Origin: Actinomadura pelletieri DSM 43383
Lineage (GTDB): Bacteria; Actinomycetota; Actinomycetes; Streptosporangiales; Streptosporangiaceae
Assembly (NCBI RefSeq): GCF_003634705.1
Contig: NZ_RBWU01000004.1
Span: 186,001 to 250,000, forward strand
Length of the DNA stretch: 64,000 nucleotides
Direction of reading: 5' to 3'
Position numbers and translations under genes: made by a program. The stretch's first letter is position 1. Each line of letters starts with the position of its first letter. Shown here piece by piece: positions 43,125 to 50,919 of the stretch. The notes under the pieces were generated by a model that saw nothing but the letters and a program-made list of their open reading frames with translations, was not told the DNA's origin and made no database searches.

Positions 43125-43605
43125 AGATCAGCCCGGAGACGGCCTACCGGCGCGCCCGCGAACTCGAAGGACGCCTCGAGCGCCGCATGGCCGATCTAGA
43201 CCGTGCCGAACTCCTCCAGGTTCGTACCCGGTCGCGGCCGATGCGGCGCTCGTCGTCTCGCAGGGGGCTTCCTCGACCGCCTGTCCGGCCTCCGCGGCGG
43301 TCCGCCCGACGCCTACGCCCGCGACACGGCCGAAGTCGAACGCCGCGCCGTCGCACGTGTCCTCGAAGAGGAGCGCAAGCTCGGCCGCATCCCCGAGGAG
43401 AATGCCGCACAACAACCCCGGCTTCGACATCCGATCCCGGAACATCGACGACCACTGGGTGTTCATCGAGGTCAAGGGACGGATCCACGGGGCCAAGGAC
43501 TTCTACGTCACACGCACGGAAATCCTCACCGGTAAGAACTCCGGCCCGAACTACCGGCTCGCGCTCGTCAGCGCCCATCCGGCCGCCCTGAAACACGACG
43601 TCTGC
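42892..43605 (+). pseudogene. Remnant of helicase C-terminus with DUF3883 domain
   Basis: Pieces in successive frames: DRPLLDEDRLASGAQDF and SIENGLAAHVAEIRA (frame of 42892), RLARQNDSTRTMVRRRLLQGIN and NYWDARHAELLDAEQTGRK (frame of 43034), FLDRLSGLRGGPPDAYARDT and AEVERRAVARVLEEERKLGR (frame of 43203), then NNPGFDIRSR, DHWVFIEVKGRIHGAKDFYV and TRTEILTGKN back in the first frame. This order is that of the end of SNF2-type helicases with DUF3883 found in anti-phage loci. At least three frameshifts; the first is an extra C near 42997-43001. The N-terminal helicase domains are gone. Confidence 0.8.
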
Positions 43606-43812
43606 ACTAGTTTAGGCACGTGGACTTCTGTGAAGTCGTAGCCACGGAACTGGTCGGCGACCGGCAAGAGGATGCGAATCGAGGAGGGGCATCGGTACGC
43701 GCAGGGAGCCTGCCGGTCGGTCCCAAGAAGAAGTTCGTAAGAAGTCGCGCTCCCACTCGACAGTAGCGGCCATTCGGGCCTGCAGGAGGTCGATCCATCA
43801 CGCCACCCGCCT

Positions 43813-44395
43813 GCCCTGGATCTGTGATGGGCACGCCGTCCGCTCGCCGCCTGCCACGCCGTTCTGTTCGTCCAGCTCGTGGGTGGCCCGTCTTTCCGCC
43901 TGGACGAGTCCGACCGGGCGACCGAACGCAAGCGCCTGCTTAACATGATCGATCGCCTCGTCAATTGGGATAACTGCAACGACAAGGCCCTGAACGAAAA
44001 GGCCCGCAAAGTGATCTGGAGGACTTGCGACGGCCACCCCAAGCCCTTCCTGGCCTACTTTGCCGACGGCGGCTTGATCCCGCTGGAAGCGCAGCGCCTT
44101 GGCTTCGAGGGCCACGCCTCTGACCTGAGCCCCTGCACGTTCGTATCAACAATGGCCCTCACCGAGGTCCCGCCGAAGTGGGCTGGTAAGCCTCCGTCTT
44201 CCCGGGGCCGCCGAGAGCGTCTCGGCGACTGGCCCGGCGTCGCCGGTCTGGCGTAGGAGGTCCGCCGCGACGGGTAAACGTATGCGTGACGAGGCGGAAT
44301 GGCGCAAAGGTTACCTTCTATCCGAGGCCTGAACTGGACGAGGGTACCGAAACCACCGTCATCACCTGGAACTGGGACCGTACCGTAACACGCCC
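43813..44395 (+). pseudogene. Remnant of DUF1156 DNA methylase
   Basis: WARRPLAACHAVLFVQLV (from 43828), LIPLEAQRLGFEGHASDLSP and EVPPKWAGKPP match the start of DUF1156 methylases, but the usual double-Trp codon pair reads TGA-TGG (stop at 43825-43827). Further breaks: TAG at 44254-44256, a frameshift near 44273 after EVRRDG, and RMRDEAEWRKG then FYPRPELDEGTETTVITW in different frames. Homology ends near 44395. The methylase catalytic domain is missing. Confidence 0.8.
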
Positions 44396-44550
44396 CATAT
44401 CCGCCTCATCTGGGGACACTCGTGACGGCACGTCGCGGTTCGCGTCTGTCGCGATCCTCCTGACCGCGGATGCCGGGTTGAAAAACCGCGCTTGATGGTG
44501 TGGCGATGCCGTGATCGCATCGTGGGTGCAACGGACAAGCGCATAGGCTC

Positions 44551-44582
44551 TTGAAAATCTGAGCTTCGCACGCAATGATAAC
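44551..44582 (+). promoter_or_regulatory. Possible promoter of the HNH gene
   Basis: TTGAAA (44551-44556) and an A/T-rich ATGATAAC (44575-44582) lie before a GTG start with no Shine-Dalgarno, which suggests a leaderless transcript. Spacing is loose. Confidence 0.35.
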
Positions 44583-44585
44583 TTT

Positions 44586-45518
44586 GTGAAAGCTTATGTG
44601 GGTGTCACCGATGGGAAGTGGGCGAGCTTCCTCGCAGCGCGGCCTATGCTCAGTGAGGTCAACTTCTGGCGTCCTTCAAGTGGCAATGAGTTTCGCGTAC
44701 TAACTCCGGGAGAACCATTTTTTTTCAAATCACACCACCCGAGTAATAGAATAGTGGGTGGAGGTTTCTATAGCGGGTTTGCGCGCTTGCGTGCATCGGA
44801 AGCATGGGAGTTCTACGAGGAAGGAAACGGCGCGTCAGACCTCCTGGCCATGCGTGATCTCATTGGCTCCTACCGGAAGGAAGTGATCAAACCTGGTGAG
44901 GATCCGGTGATCGGCTGCGTGCTGCTGCGCGATGTACGCTTCTTTCCATCCCAAGAGCAACCGGATCCGCCGCAAGACTTTGCGCGTAACATCGTCCAGG
45001 GCAAAGGATATGATCTGGCAACTCATGGCGAGGCATATTATTTTCGTGAACTGATCACCCGCCTCCTCGGACACGGCGTCGATGTGGACTTGGCCGAGAC
45101 TTGGCACCGTCCTGGCCCTGTTTATGGCGACCCAAGGCTAGCGCCACGCCGGCTTGGCCAGACCGCATTTAAGGCGGTAGTGCTAAATGCTTATGACGGT
45201 CGATGCGCTATTACCGCGACCAAGATTCGCCCGATTCTTCAGGCGGCCCATGTCAAGCCCCTTCCCAAAGGTGGAGAGCATAGGCTTGACAATGGCGTCC
45301 TGCTACGTTCCGATGTACATACCTTGTTCGACCGAGGATACCTCGGTGTGGACCCGAACTACCGCCTCCTTGTCAGCTCTCGACTGCGAGACGAGTTCGG
45401 CAATGGCGAGCAGTACTACCGTCGAGCTGGTGAGCAGATCAGGCTACCGCAGCGCAAAATAGACCGGCCGAACAAAGAGTTTCTCGAATGGCACGCGGAC
45501 GAGGTTTTTAAAAAGTAG
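44586..45518 (+). CDS. HNH endonuclease with N-terminal PUA/EVE-like domain
   Basis: 310 residues. N-terminal half (YVGVTDGKWASFLAARP, EVNFWRPS, GEPFFFKSHHPSNRIVGGGFYSGFARL) looks like a PUA/EVE-type modified-base reader; C-terminal HNH nuclease: YDGRCAITATKIRPILQAAHVKP, RLDNGVLLRSDVHTLFDRGYLGVD. This layout is that of modification-dependent (type IV-like) restriction enzymes; reader function is inferred. Intact, AT-richer than its neighbours and with more A/T third bases, so recently acquired. It sits between two decayed defence genes. Confidence 0.8.
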   Translation: MKAYVGVTDGKWASFLAARPMLSEVNFWRPSSGNEFRVLTPGEPFFFKSHHPSNRIVGGGFYSGFARLRASEAWEFYEEGNGASDLLAMRDLIGSYRKEVIKPGEDPVIGCVLLRDVRFFPSQEQPDPPQDFARNIVQGKGYDLATHGEAYYFRELITRLLGHGVDVDLAETWHRPGPVYGDPRLAPRRLGQTAFKAVVLNAYDGRCAITATKIRPILQAAHVKPLPKGGEHRLDNGVLLRSDVHTLFDRGYLGVDPNYRLLVSSRLRDEFGNGEQYYRRAGEQIRLPQRKIDRPNKEFLEWHADEVFKK

Positions 45519-45902
45519 GCGTGACGCTGTCCTTTGCGACACTTACTGATAATCGAACATCAGTGATTCCGGTGTTGGCGGCGGCCACTGGCTCTATGCC
45601 GTTCTCAACGTCTGCTAACCGGCATCCGATAAGGGTGCTTCGCCAAAATGCGCGGTGAGTTCGCTTGGTAGTCTAGTGTCACCTCGTCTTCAAGGCGGAG
45701 CCAGCGTGATTCTGCAAGCTGTCGTTGGGCCTTGCCGACCACGTAAATTCGTCTATCGGCGATTGGCAGGAAGGCACTCAGTTCTACGCCTGAGTGAAGC
45801 GGCCTTGCGCACTTTGCATACTTACAGAATGTGGTATTGCGTCCCTTAGGGCCGGCATAGACGGCAATCGTGTGTCGATATGGCAGTATCCTTCGGCATT
45901 CG
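45519..45902. other. AT-richer stretch, no supported gene
   Basis: 384 bp between the HNH gene and the DUF499 remnant. Short frames exist on both strands but none has a ribosome site or recognisable family. Probably debris of the missing N-terminal part of the DUF499 gene. Confidence 0.5.
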
Positions 45903-46958
45903 TGTGTTATTACATCAACCGCAACATGGTGGTCTTCCTGGCGGGTGACGCCAAGCGCATGGAGGAACTGAACGATTCGGTACGTGAGTTCCTCGCCTGG
46001 GATCACATCTTCGGCCGGACATACGAGTTGGACCTCACGGCCCAGCAGATCAAGCAGGTTGAGACGCGGCGGGCGAATGCAAACCAGGCCGTAGGGCTAC
46101 GCATCCGGGGAGACTCTCTACTGGACGCTTCTTCCCGTCCAGCAGTCCGGCGGGCACATCACATGGCAGGTCGAGAAGGCCGAAGGTCGGCAAGACTGGC
46201 TGGCCGAGCGGGTCAGCGCCAAGCTGAAGCAGGTTGACGGCCTGCGGGTGGTGCAGGCTGCGTCCGTGATCAGGAGCAACCTAGACCGGGAACTCGCGAG
46301 TGTATGGGAGAAGGGCTACATCTCGGTCGGTGAATTGTGGGACTACTACTGCCGGTACCCATAACCTCCACGACTGCGTGACCGTGATGTGTTGGATGGC
46401 GGTGTCCTCGCGGGGCTTGGTGAGCTGGACTGGGAGAACACCGGCTTCGCGCTGGCAGCGGGCTACGACGAGAAGACCGACCGGTTCAGCGACCTGCATG
46501 TCCCTCACCTGCACGGCTCCAGGTGGCAGGTCACCGATGGGACGTTGCTCGTCCGGGCGGACTTGGCACTCGCGCAGTACGAGGCGGACAAGGCAGAGGC
46601 TCGCGTGGCCGAGCGGGAGAAGCAGAAGGGCACGACTCCCGGAGGCGGAGAGGGTACCTCGACGGTCGCACGGGTTCCAGGGACTGGTACGGACTCGACG
46701 CCACCGCCGCCGCCAGGGCCGACGAACGTCCGGTTCTTCGGGGTGGCCAAGCTCAACCCCGAGTTGCCGCAGAAGAGCTTCACCAAGATCTACACGGAGC
46801 TTATCCAGCACTTGAGCGCCGTGGACGGGACCGAGCTGGAGATCACGCTGGAGATCAGCGCGAAGAACGCTGAAGGATTTCCGAAAGACAAGATCCGCAT
46901 CGTCTCCGAGAACGCCAAGGTCCTGAAGTTCGACCCGTTCGGCTTCGAGGACCAGTAA
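45903..46958 (+). pseudogene. C-terminal remnant of DUF499 anti-phage ATPase
   Basis: NMVVFLAGDAKRMEELND, VREFLAWDHIFGRTYELDL and TAQQIKQVETRRANANQAVG, then (after a +1 shift in the G-run near 46108) YWTLLPVQQSGGHITWQV, ASVWEKGYISVGELWDYYCR, an in-frame TAA at 46362-46364, PRLRDRDVLDGGVLAG, FALAAGYDEKTDRF, LLVRADLALAQYEADKA, a Pro-rich linker, RFFGVAKLNPELP and ELEITLEISAKNAEGF. This is the conserved tail order of DUF499 proteins. One frameshift, one nonsense codon, N-terminal ATPase lost. The last 190 codons (from 46389) are still open and could be translated. Confidence 0.82.
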
Positions 46959-46966
46959 GAGGCGAA

Positions 46967-46991
46967 GGGCCGGGAGCGATCCTCCCGGCCC
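46967..46991. terminator. Hairpin after the DUF499 remnant
   Basis: 10-bp perfect arms GGGCCGGGAG/CTCCCGGCCC with a 5-nt CGATC loop, 8 nt after the remnant's stop and 30 bp from the stop of the convergent gene. No T-run. Confidence 0.7.
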
Positions 46992-47021
46992 GGCTGGTGA
47001 GTGCGGCTGATGGCTGTCTGG

Positions 47022-47363
47022 CTAGAGGTTGTTGAGACAGTCCGCGCAGCGGACGACGGCGGCTCTTGAGGTGTTGCCCTCCGTTGCCGGTACCGGGTGG
47101 TCAGCGCTGATGCGATCCCAGAGCGCGGGATCAGGGTCGGGTATCCAGCCCCAACCGCTTTCCGGGTTCAAGACGTCATCTTCAGCGATGTGGCTGCACG
47201 CTCCCGGGACGTGTGCCATGTTGCGGCTGGAGATCAACAATGCGTCCGGTCCGAACCGTGTCCACTGGTAGTAATTCTCGTATGGTCGCCTCGGCGCGGC
47301 CGTCGGAAGGTTGCAGGCGCAGCCCAGGCCGATGGTGAGTCCGCATTTTTCGCACTCGGCCAC
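47022..47363 (-). CDS. Small cysteine-rich protein, probable zinc ribbon
   Basis: 113 residues, GTG start. CEKCGLTIGLGCAC at residues 4-17 and CADC near the C-terminus could bind zinc; between them WGWIPDPDPALWDRI. No family recognised. Third gene behind the Scr1-type regulator and DUF397 gene on the same strand, with 3-nt gaps, so probably one operon. Confidence 0.55.
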   Translation of the reverse strand: MAECEKCGLTIGLGCACNLPTAAPRRPYENYYQWTRFGPDALLISSRNMAHVPGACSHIAEDDVLNPESGWGWIPDPDPALWDRISADHPVPATEGNTSRAAVVRCADCLNNL

Positions 47364-47366
47364 GGT

Positions 47367-47567
47367 TTAGATGGTCCTGTCTTCCGCATGGATGGACTTC
47401 AGGAGAGTCCTCCACTCGTGAGGCGTAAACTCAAGGATCGGACTGTTCTTGCCTGATTTGCTGTCGCGTACACGGATTACGTTGTTACGGGAGTAGCTGA
47501 CTTCGACGCAGTCGCCGTTCGGTGCACTGTGACTGGACTTGCGCCAGTGTTCGTAGGGGGAGTTCAT
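47367..47567 (-). CDS. DUF397 protein
   Basis: 66 residues. WRKSSHSAPNGDCVEV near the start and VRDSKSGKNSPILEFTPHEWRTLL are diagnostic of DUF397. These small proteins pair with an XRE regulator as a toxin/antitoxin-like or developmental regulatory unit in actinomycetes. The XRE gene is 2 nt upstream. Confidence 0.9.
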   Translation of the reverse strand: MNSPYEHWRKSSHSAPNGDCVEVSYSRNNVIRVRDSKSGKNSPILEFTPHEWRTLLKSIHAEDRTI

Positions 47568-47569
47568 AC

Positions 47570-48445
47570 TTACGATCCTGCCAGGTCCCTCAACTCGTTG
47601 GCGACATCCTCCAGAAACGTAAGGCTTCTGACGGGCGACAGGGAAGCTGTTCGCAAGCGCTTGTACAGCTCAACGTACCGAGTTACCTCCGAGGTCTCAG
47701 TATGCACGAGGTCGGCGTTCACGGTGTCGGCGATCGCGATTGGGTGGTCTTGCGGATCGGGGAAGGTGTAGATCGCAAACGTCGATCTCGCGAGGAAGCC
47801 ACCTTCGATCCTTGCGTTGATCGGCAAGACATGGATGGTGAGGCGTGGCTCTGCCGTTGCGGTCTCCACCAGATGCATTAACTGCGCTCCCATGACGTCG
47901 GTGGGGACGGCCAAACGGCGGATGACGAACTCATCGAGGACTAGCTCATAGTTCGGGCCACTTGGTCCGAACCCAGCCTCTTGCCGCCGTAGACGAGCTT
48001 CAAGCATCCGGTCTGGGTGATAGGCCAGTGGACCATCGGCCTTGTCCAGTTCGACCAGCGCCAATGCGAATCTGGGCGTCTGAAGGATCCCGGGTAGGCC
48101 GAACTGGTTGTAGCCGCGGATGGTGGCGGCGCCGGATTCGATGTCGGCGTACATGCGCTGGCGGGCGCCCATGGTGTCGCCGTAGGCGTCCCACCAGCCG
48201 CGTTCGGCAGCGTCGCGGGCGATGGTGACGATGTTCTGGTACTGGTCGGCTGGGGGCTCCAGGACGTCCAGAAACTTCATGACGACGCCGATGTCGGGCC
48301 GGCAGCGGGCGTTCTCCAGCTTGGAGATCATCATGCGGGACCGGTAGATCCGCCCTGCCACATCGTCGGCGGTCAGGCCGCGCTGCTCGCGCAGGGTGCG
48401 GAGGTCGGTGGCGAGACGTCGCCGCCGGACGAACGGGCTGGACAC
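47570..48445 (-). CDS. XRE-family regulator with Scr1/DUF5753 domain
   Basis: 291 residues. N-terminal HTH (LATDLRTLREQRGLTADDVAGRIYRSRMMISKLENARCRPD, about 10-50) and C-terminal DUF5753 (YADIESGAATIRGYNQFGLPGILQTPRFALALV; RQEAGF; LMHLVE; LPINARIEGG). GTG start with GGAGG 6 nt upstream. Likely autoregulatory and partnered with DUF397. Confidence 0.9.
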   Translation of the reverse strand: MSSPFVRRRRLATDLRTLREQRGLTADDVAGRIYRSRMMISKLENARCRPDIGVVMKFLDVLEPPADQYQNIVTIARDAAERGWWDAYGDTMGARQRMYADIESGAATIRGYNQFGLPGILQTPRFALALVELDKADGPLAYHPDRMLEARLRRQEAGFGPSGPNYELVLDEFVIRRLAVPTDVMGAQLMHLVETATAEPRLTIHVLPINARIEGGFLARSTFAIYTFPDPQDHPIAIADTVNADLVHTETSEVTRYVELYKRLRTASLSPVRSLTFLEDVANELRDLAGS

Positions 48446-48792
48446 CGGTGACCTCCAAAGATCGTGCCGGTGAGCGGGGAGGGGCGCCGCTCGGGGGTCG
48501 GCATGTCCCAACTCTGTGTTATCACGTGATGTCCGAGCGTGGCATCGATTGCCGCGTGTTCGAACACGGCATTCCGGTGAATGCCGATCCGTTCGGTGAC
48601 GTTCCGGCGGTGAACGTTCCGCGCCCGAACAGTTCCGTTCGTTTACGTGACGCGGATAAACGTTCGTGGGCGGACCGTGCATGTCTACGGGTGGGCAGGC
48701 CGAGCGGCCACTGGGGCGTACTCGAGTGAACACTCACGGTGAGGATGGGACGGCTCAGTGCCGCACCGTTCCAACAACCCACGAGGTGACCT

Positions 48793-49215
48793 ATGCTGCT
48801 CGCCGTTTCCGTCCCGGCAGACTCCGGTTCGATGATGTTCTGGCGCCGCGACTTCCCCGGCACGACCGATCAGGCGCGTGTCGTCCGGTCGTTCGCCGCG
48901 CACCTGCTGGCCGGATTTCCGGGCCTGGACGACGTGCTTCTCGTCCTGGACGAACTGTCCGTGAACGCGATCAGGCACACGCGATCCGGCCTGGAAGCCG
49001 GCAACTTCACCGTCGACATTCAGAAGGACGCGGCCGGGGTGATCGTCATGGTGTCGGACGCGGGAGGCCCGGGGGAGCCGTGCGTCCCCGTAGGCGAGGA
49101 ACTGGCTGAGAGCGGCCGGGGCCTGCTCACCGTCGAGGCACTGGCGGCCACTTGGTCATGGATGGGTGACACCTGCGGACGCACGATCCGCGCCACCTTT
49201 CCCGTCCGGGCGTGA
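48793..49215 (+). CDS. RsbW-like ATP-binding protein
   Basis: 140 residues, HATPase_c/GHKL fold without phosphoacceptor domain. N-box VLDELSVNAIRHTRSG and G1 VSDAGGPGEP, later GRGLLTVEALA. Anti-sigma-factor kinase-like proteins of this size often lie divergent to XRE/DUF397 pairs and may titrate a sigma factor. ATG 48793 follows GAGGTGACCT; MMFW (48832) is a possible later start. Confidence 0.85.
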   Translation: MLLAVSVPADSGSMMFWRRDFPGTTDQARVVRSFAAHLLAGFPGLDDVLLVLDELSVNAIRHTRSGLEAGNFTVDIQKDAAGVIVMVSDAGGPGEPCVPVGEELAESGRGLLTVEALAATWSWMGDTCGRTIRATFPVRA

Positions 49216-49563
49216 CCCGTCGCCTCCCCGGAAATCCGCCGAGATGCCGCGTCATCGCGGGAGGTCTTCGGGACATGGATACGCAGGCCCGCTTCTGCTC
49301 AGTACCGTTCGCCATTCCGGCGGTGGCGGCGAACGAAGGTGTAGCCGGGCTTCAACGGTCCCCGGTTGGCGACTTCCGCCGCATATGCGCCGCCCTGTGC
49401 GCGTCGATGGCCTCGTCGCTCGGACTGTGTCCGGCAGGAAGCCGCCGGACGAACCCGGAAACGGTGTGTGCCTGTACCTCCTGGACGGCCAGGGGGCGCG
49501 TCCGTTGCTTGGGACGCCGCTTCGGTCGGCTCGGCACAACCAACGGGGAGTAACTGAGCAGTG
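49216..49563. other. Gap without recognised gene
   Basis: 348 bp between convergent genes. No credible frame, RNA or strong hairpin seen. Confidence 0.5.
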
Positions 49564-50823
49564 TTATCGGAGTTCTTCCCGGCACCGGTGGATAGGTGGG
49601 ACGCCCGCGTGAGTCGAGGGAGCCTTGACGCGGCTGACCAGACCGGACCCGATGAGCCGCGCCACAGCCTGGGTGATCCGCTGGGTCTGCCCGCGCGGAA
49701 ATCCGAGCTCGCCGACCATGCTACGTTCCAGTGCGTCTTCCGCCAGGACCGCGCGTCCTTCGGCATCGAGATATCCGAGGATCTGGAGTGTCCTCAGCAC
49801 CCAGTCGGTATCGCTCAGGCCGGTCGGGACCGCGCTCCTGGAGCCGCCAGGTGCGGTTTCCCTGATGATGACCTGCGGATCGTAACGGTGCGCGATGATA
49901 CGACCGTCGATTGTGGCCGCCGTTCCCCGGATCACGAGAGGACCCTCAAGCTCGTGCGTTCGCCCGAAGAACGTTCTACGTTCTGGTATCCAGGACATGT
50001 CGAGAACGATTCCGGGGAAGAAATCACTGGGCCAGCCCGGCGGCTCAAGGACCAGGTGCGAGCCGTCATCGCTCAGTTTCGTCCTCACCACGCGGACCCT
50101 GCCCGCCTCAGCCCACGACCGATGATCGATCCCCAGAGATATGCCAAGGCCTGCGCGCCTAGCAGTGATCTTCACTCCGGCGGGGATCGGGAGAACGCCC
50201 CGGCGCAGATGTTCGCGGTGAAGCGTCTGACGCCAGGTGGGCATCCTCGCGGACGTGCGGAACGCCGAGACTCCGTTCTCCATGTGGCCGGGCTTCGCCT
50301 CAGGCCCGGTACCAGGAGGAGTTTGTTCGGCTGGTCGGCCGAGAGGTTTCCGGTTGTGCTGCTGAGGTTCAACGAACCCACCGGCCTTCATGAAGGCGTT
50401 GGTCAGCGCGCTGAAGTCGGTGGGCGTTCTGTGCTGAGGAGGCTTTTCCGCCATGCGTCGGGCGACCGCCTTCACTGCCGGATGCTCGGTCGCCTTCTCG
50501 AGTGCGGCCTTTACCCGCCTGTGAGTGGCCGGGTCTACGCGGGCGTGGATGTCGAGGAGCAGATGCTGTTGTCTCTTGAGGATGCCCAACTCCGCTGTGG
50601 ACGGATCGCCCAGCTCGCTCGCCGCGATCTCCCCGCGCACCTGCCACAGCGCCATGCGCAGCGCCGCTGTCCTGCCCCTCCCCATCCGGAGCTCTCGGAT
50701 GAGCACGCCCGGGTTCACTCCGCGCGCCACCCTGGAGCGGAGGTCGTGGGCTTGCCCGCTGACTGTCGCGGAGGATGCCGTCCCCTGCTGTTTCTTCGAC
50801 CGCCGCCTGGCGTTTCTTGCCAT
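49564..50823 (-). CDS. Unknown protein, partner of the DUF262 gene
   Basis: 419 residues. Basic N-terminus (MARNARRRSKKQQ), a helical part to about residue 150, a Pro-rich linker, then a beta-rich part (GLGISLGIDHRSWAEAGRVRVVRTKLSDDGSHLVLEPP) and a C-terminal winged-helix-like end (LRTLQILGYLDAEGRAVLAEDALERSMVGELG). No family recognised. It follows the DUF262 gene on the same strand after 96 bp. A long overlapping plus-strand frame is rejected as a shadow. Confidence 0.6.
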   Translation of the reverse strand: MARNARRRSKKQQGTASSATVSGQAHDLRSRVARGVNPGVLIRELRMGRGRTAALRMALWQVRGEIAASELGDPSTAELGILKRQQHLLLDIHARVDPATHRRVKAALEKATEHPAVKAVARRMAEKPPQHRTPTDFSALTNAFMKAGGFVEPQQHNRKPLGRPAEQTPPGTGPEAKPGHMENGVSAFRTSARMPTWRQTLHREHLRRGVLPIPAGVKITARRAGLGISLGIDHRSWAEAGRVRVVRTKLSDDGSHLVLEPPGWPSDFFPGIVLDMSWIPERRTFFGRTHELEGPLVIRGTAATIDGRIIAHRYDPQVIIRETAPGGSRSAVPTGLSDTDWVLRTLQILGYLDAEGRAVLAEDALERSMVGELGFPRGQTQRITQAVARLIGSGLVSRVKAPSTHAGVPPIHRCREELR

Positions 50824-50919
50824 ATGCCACCCGTATGCCGAAATCCCTCGGTAGCAACGTACTCCGCGACTTCAGCCGCTGGTAGGGGTATGAACTGCGC
50901 AAACGTGTCTGGTAGCGGT

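Noticed and set aside
45605..46006. 133-codon minus-strand frame near the DUF499 remnant
   Set aside because: Its first part is antisense to clear DUF499 sequence and it has no ribosome site or family. The rest could be debris, so I leave it uncalled.
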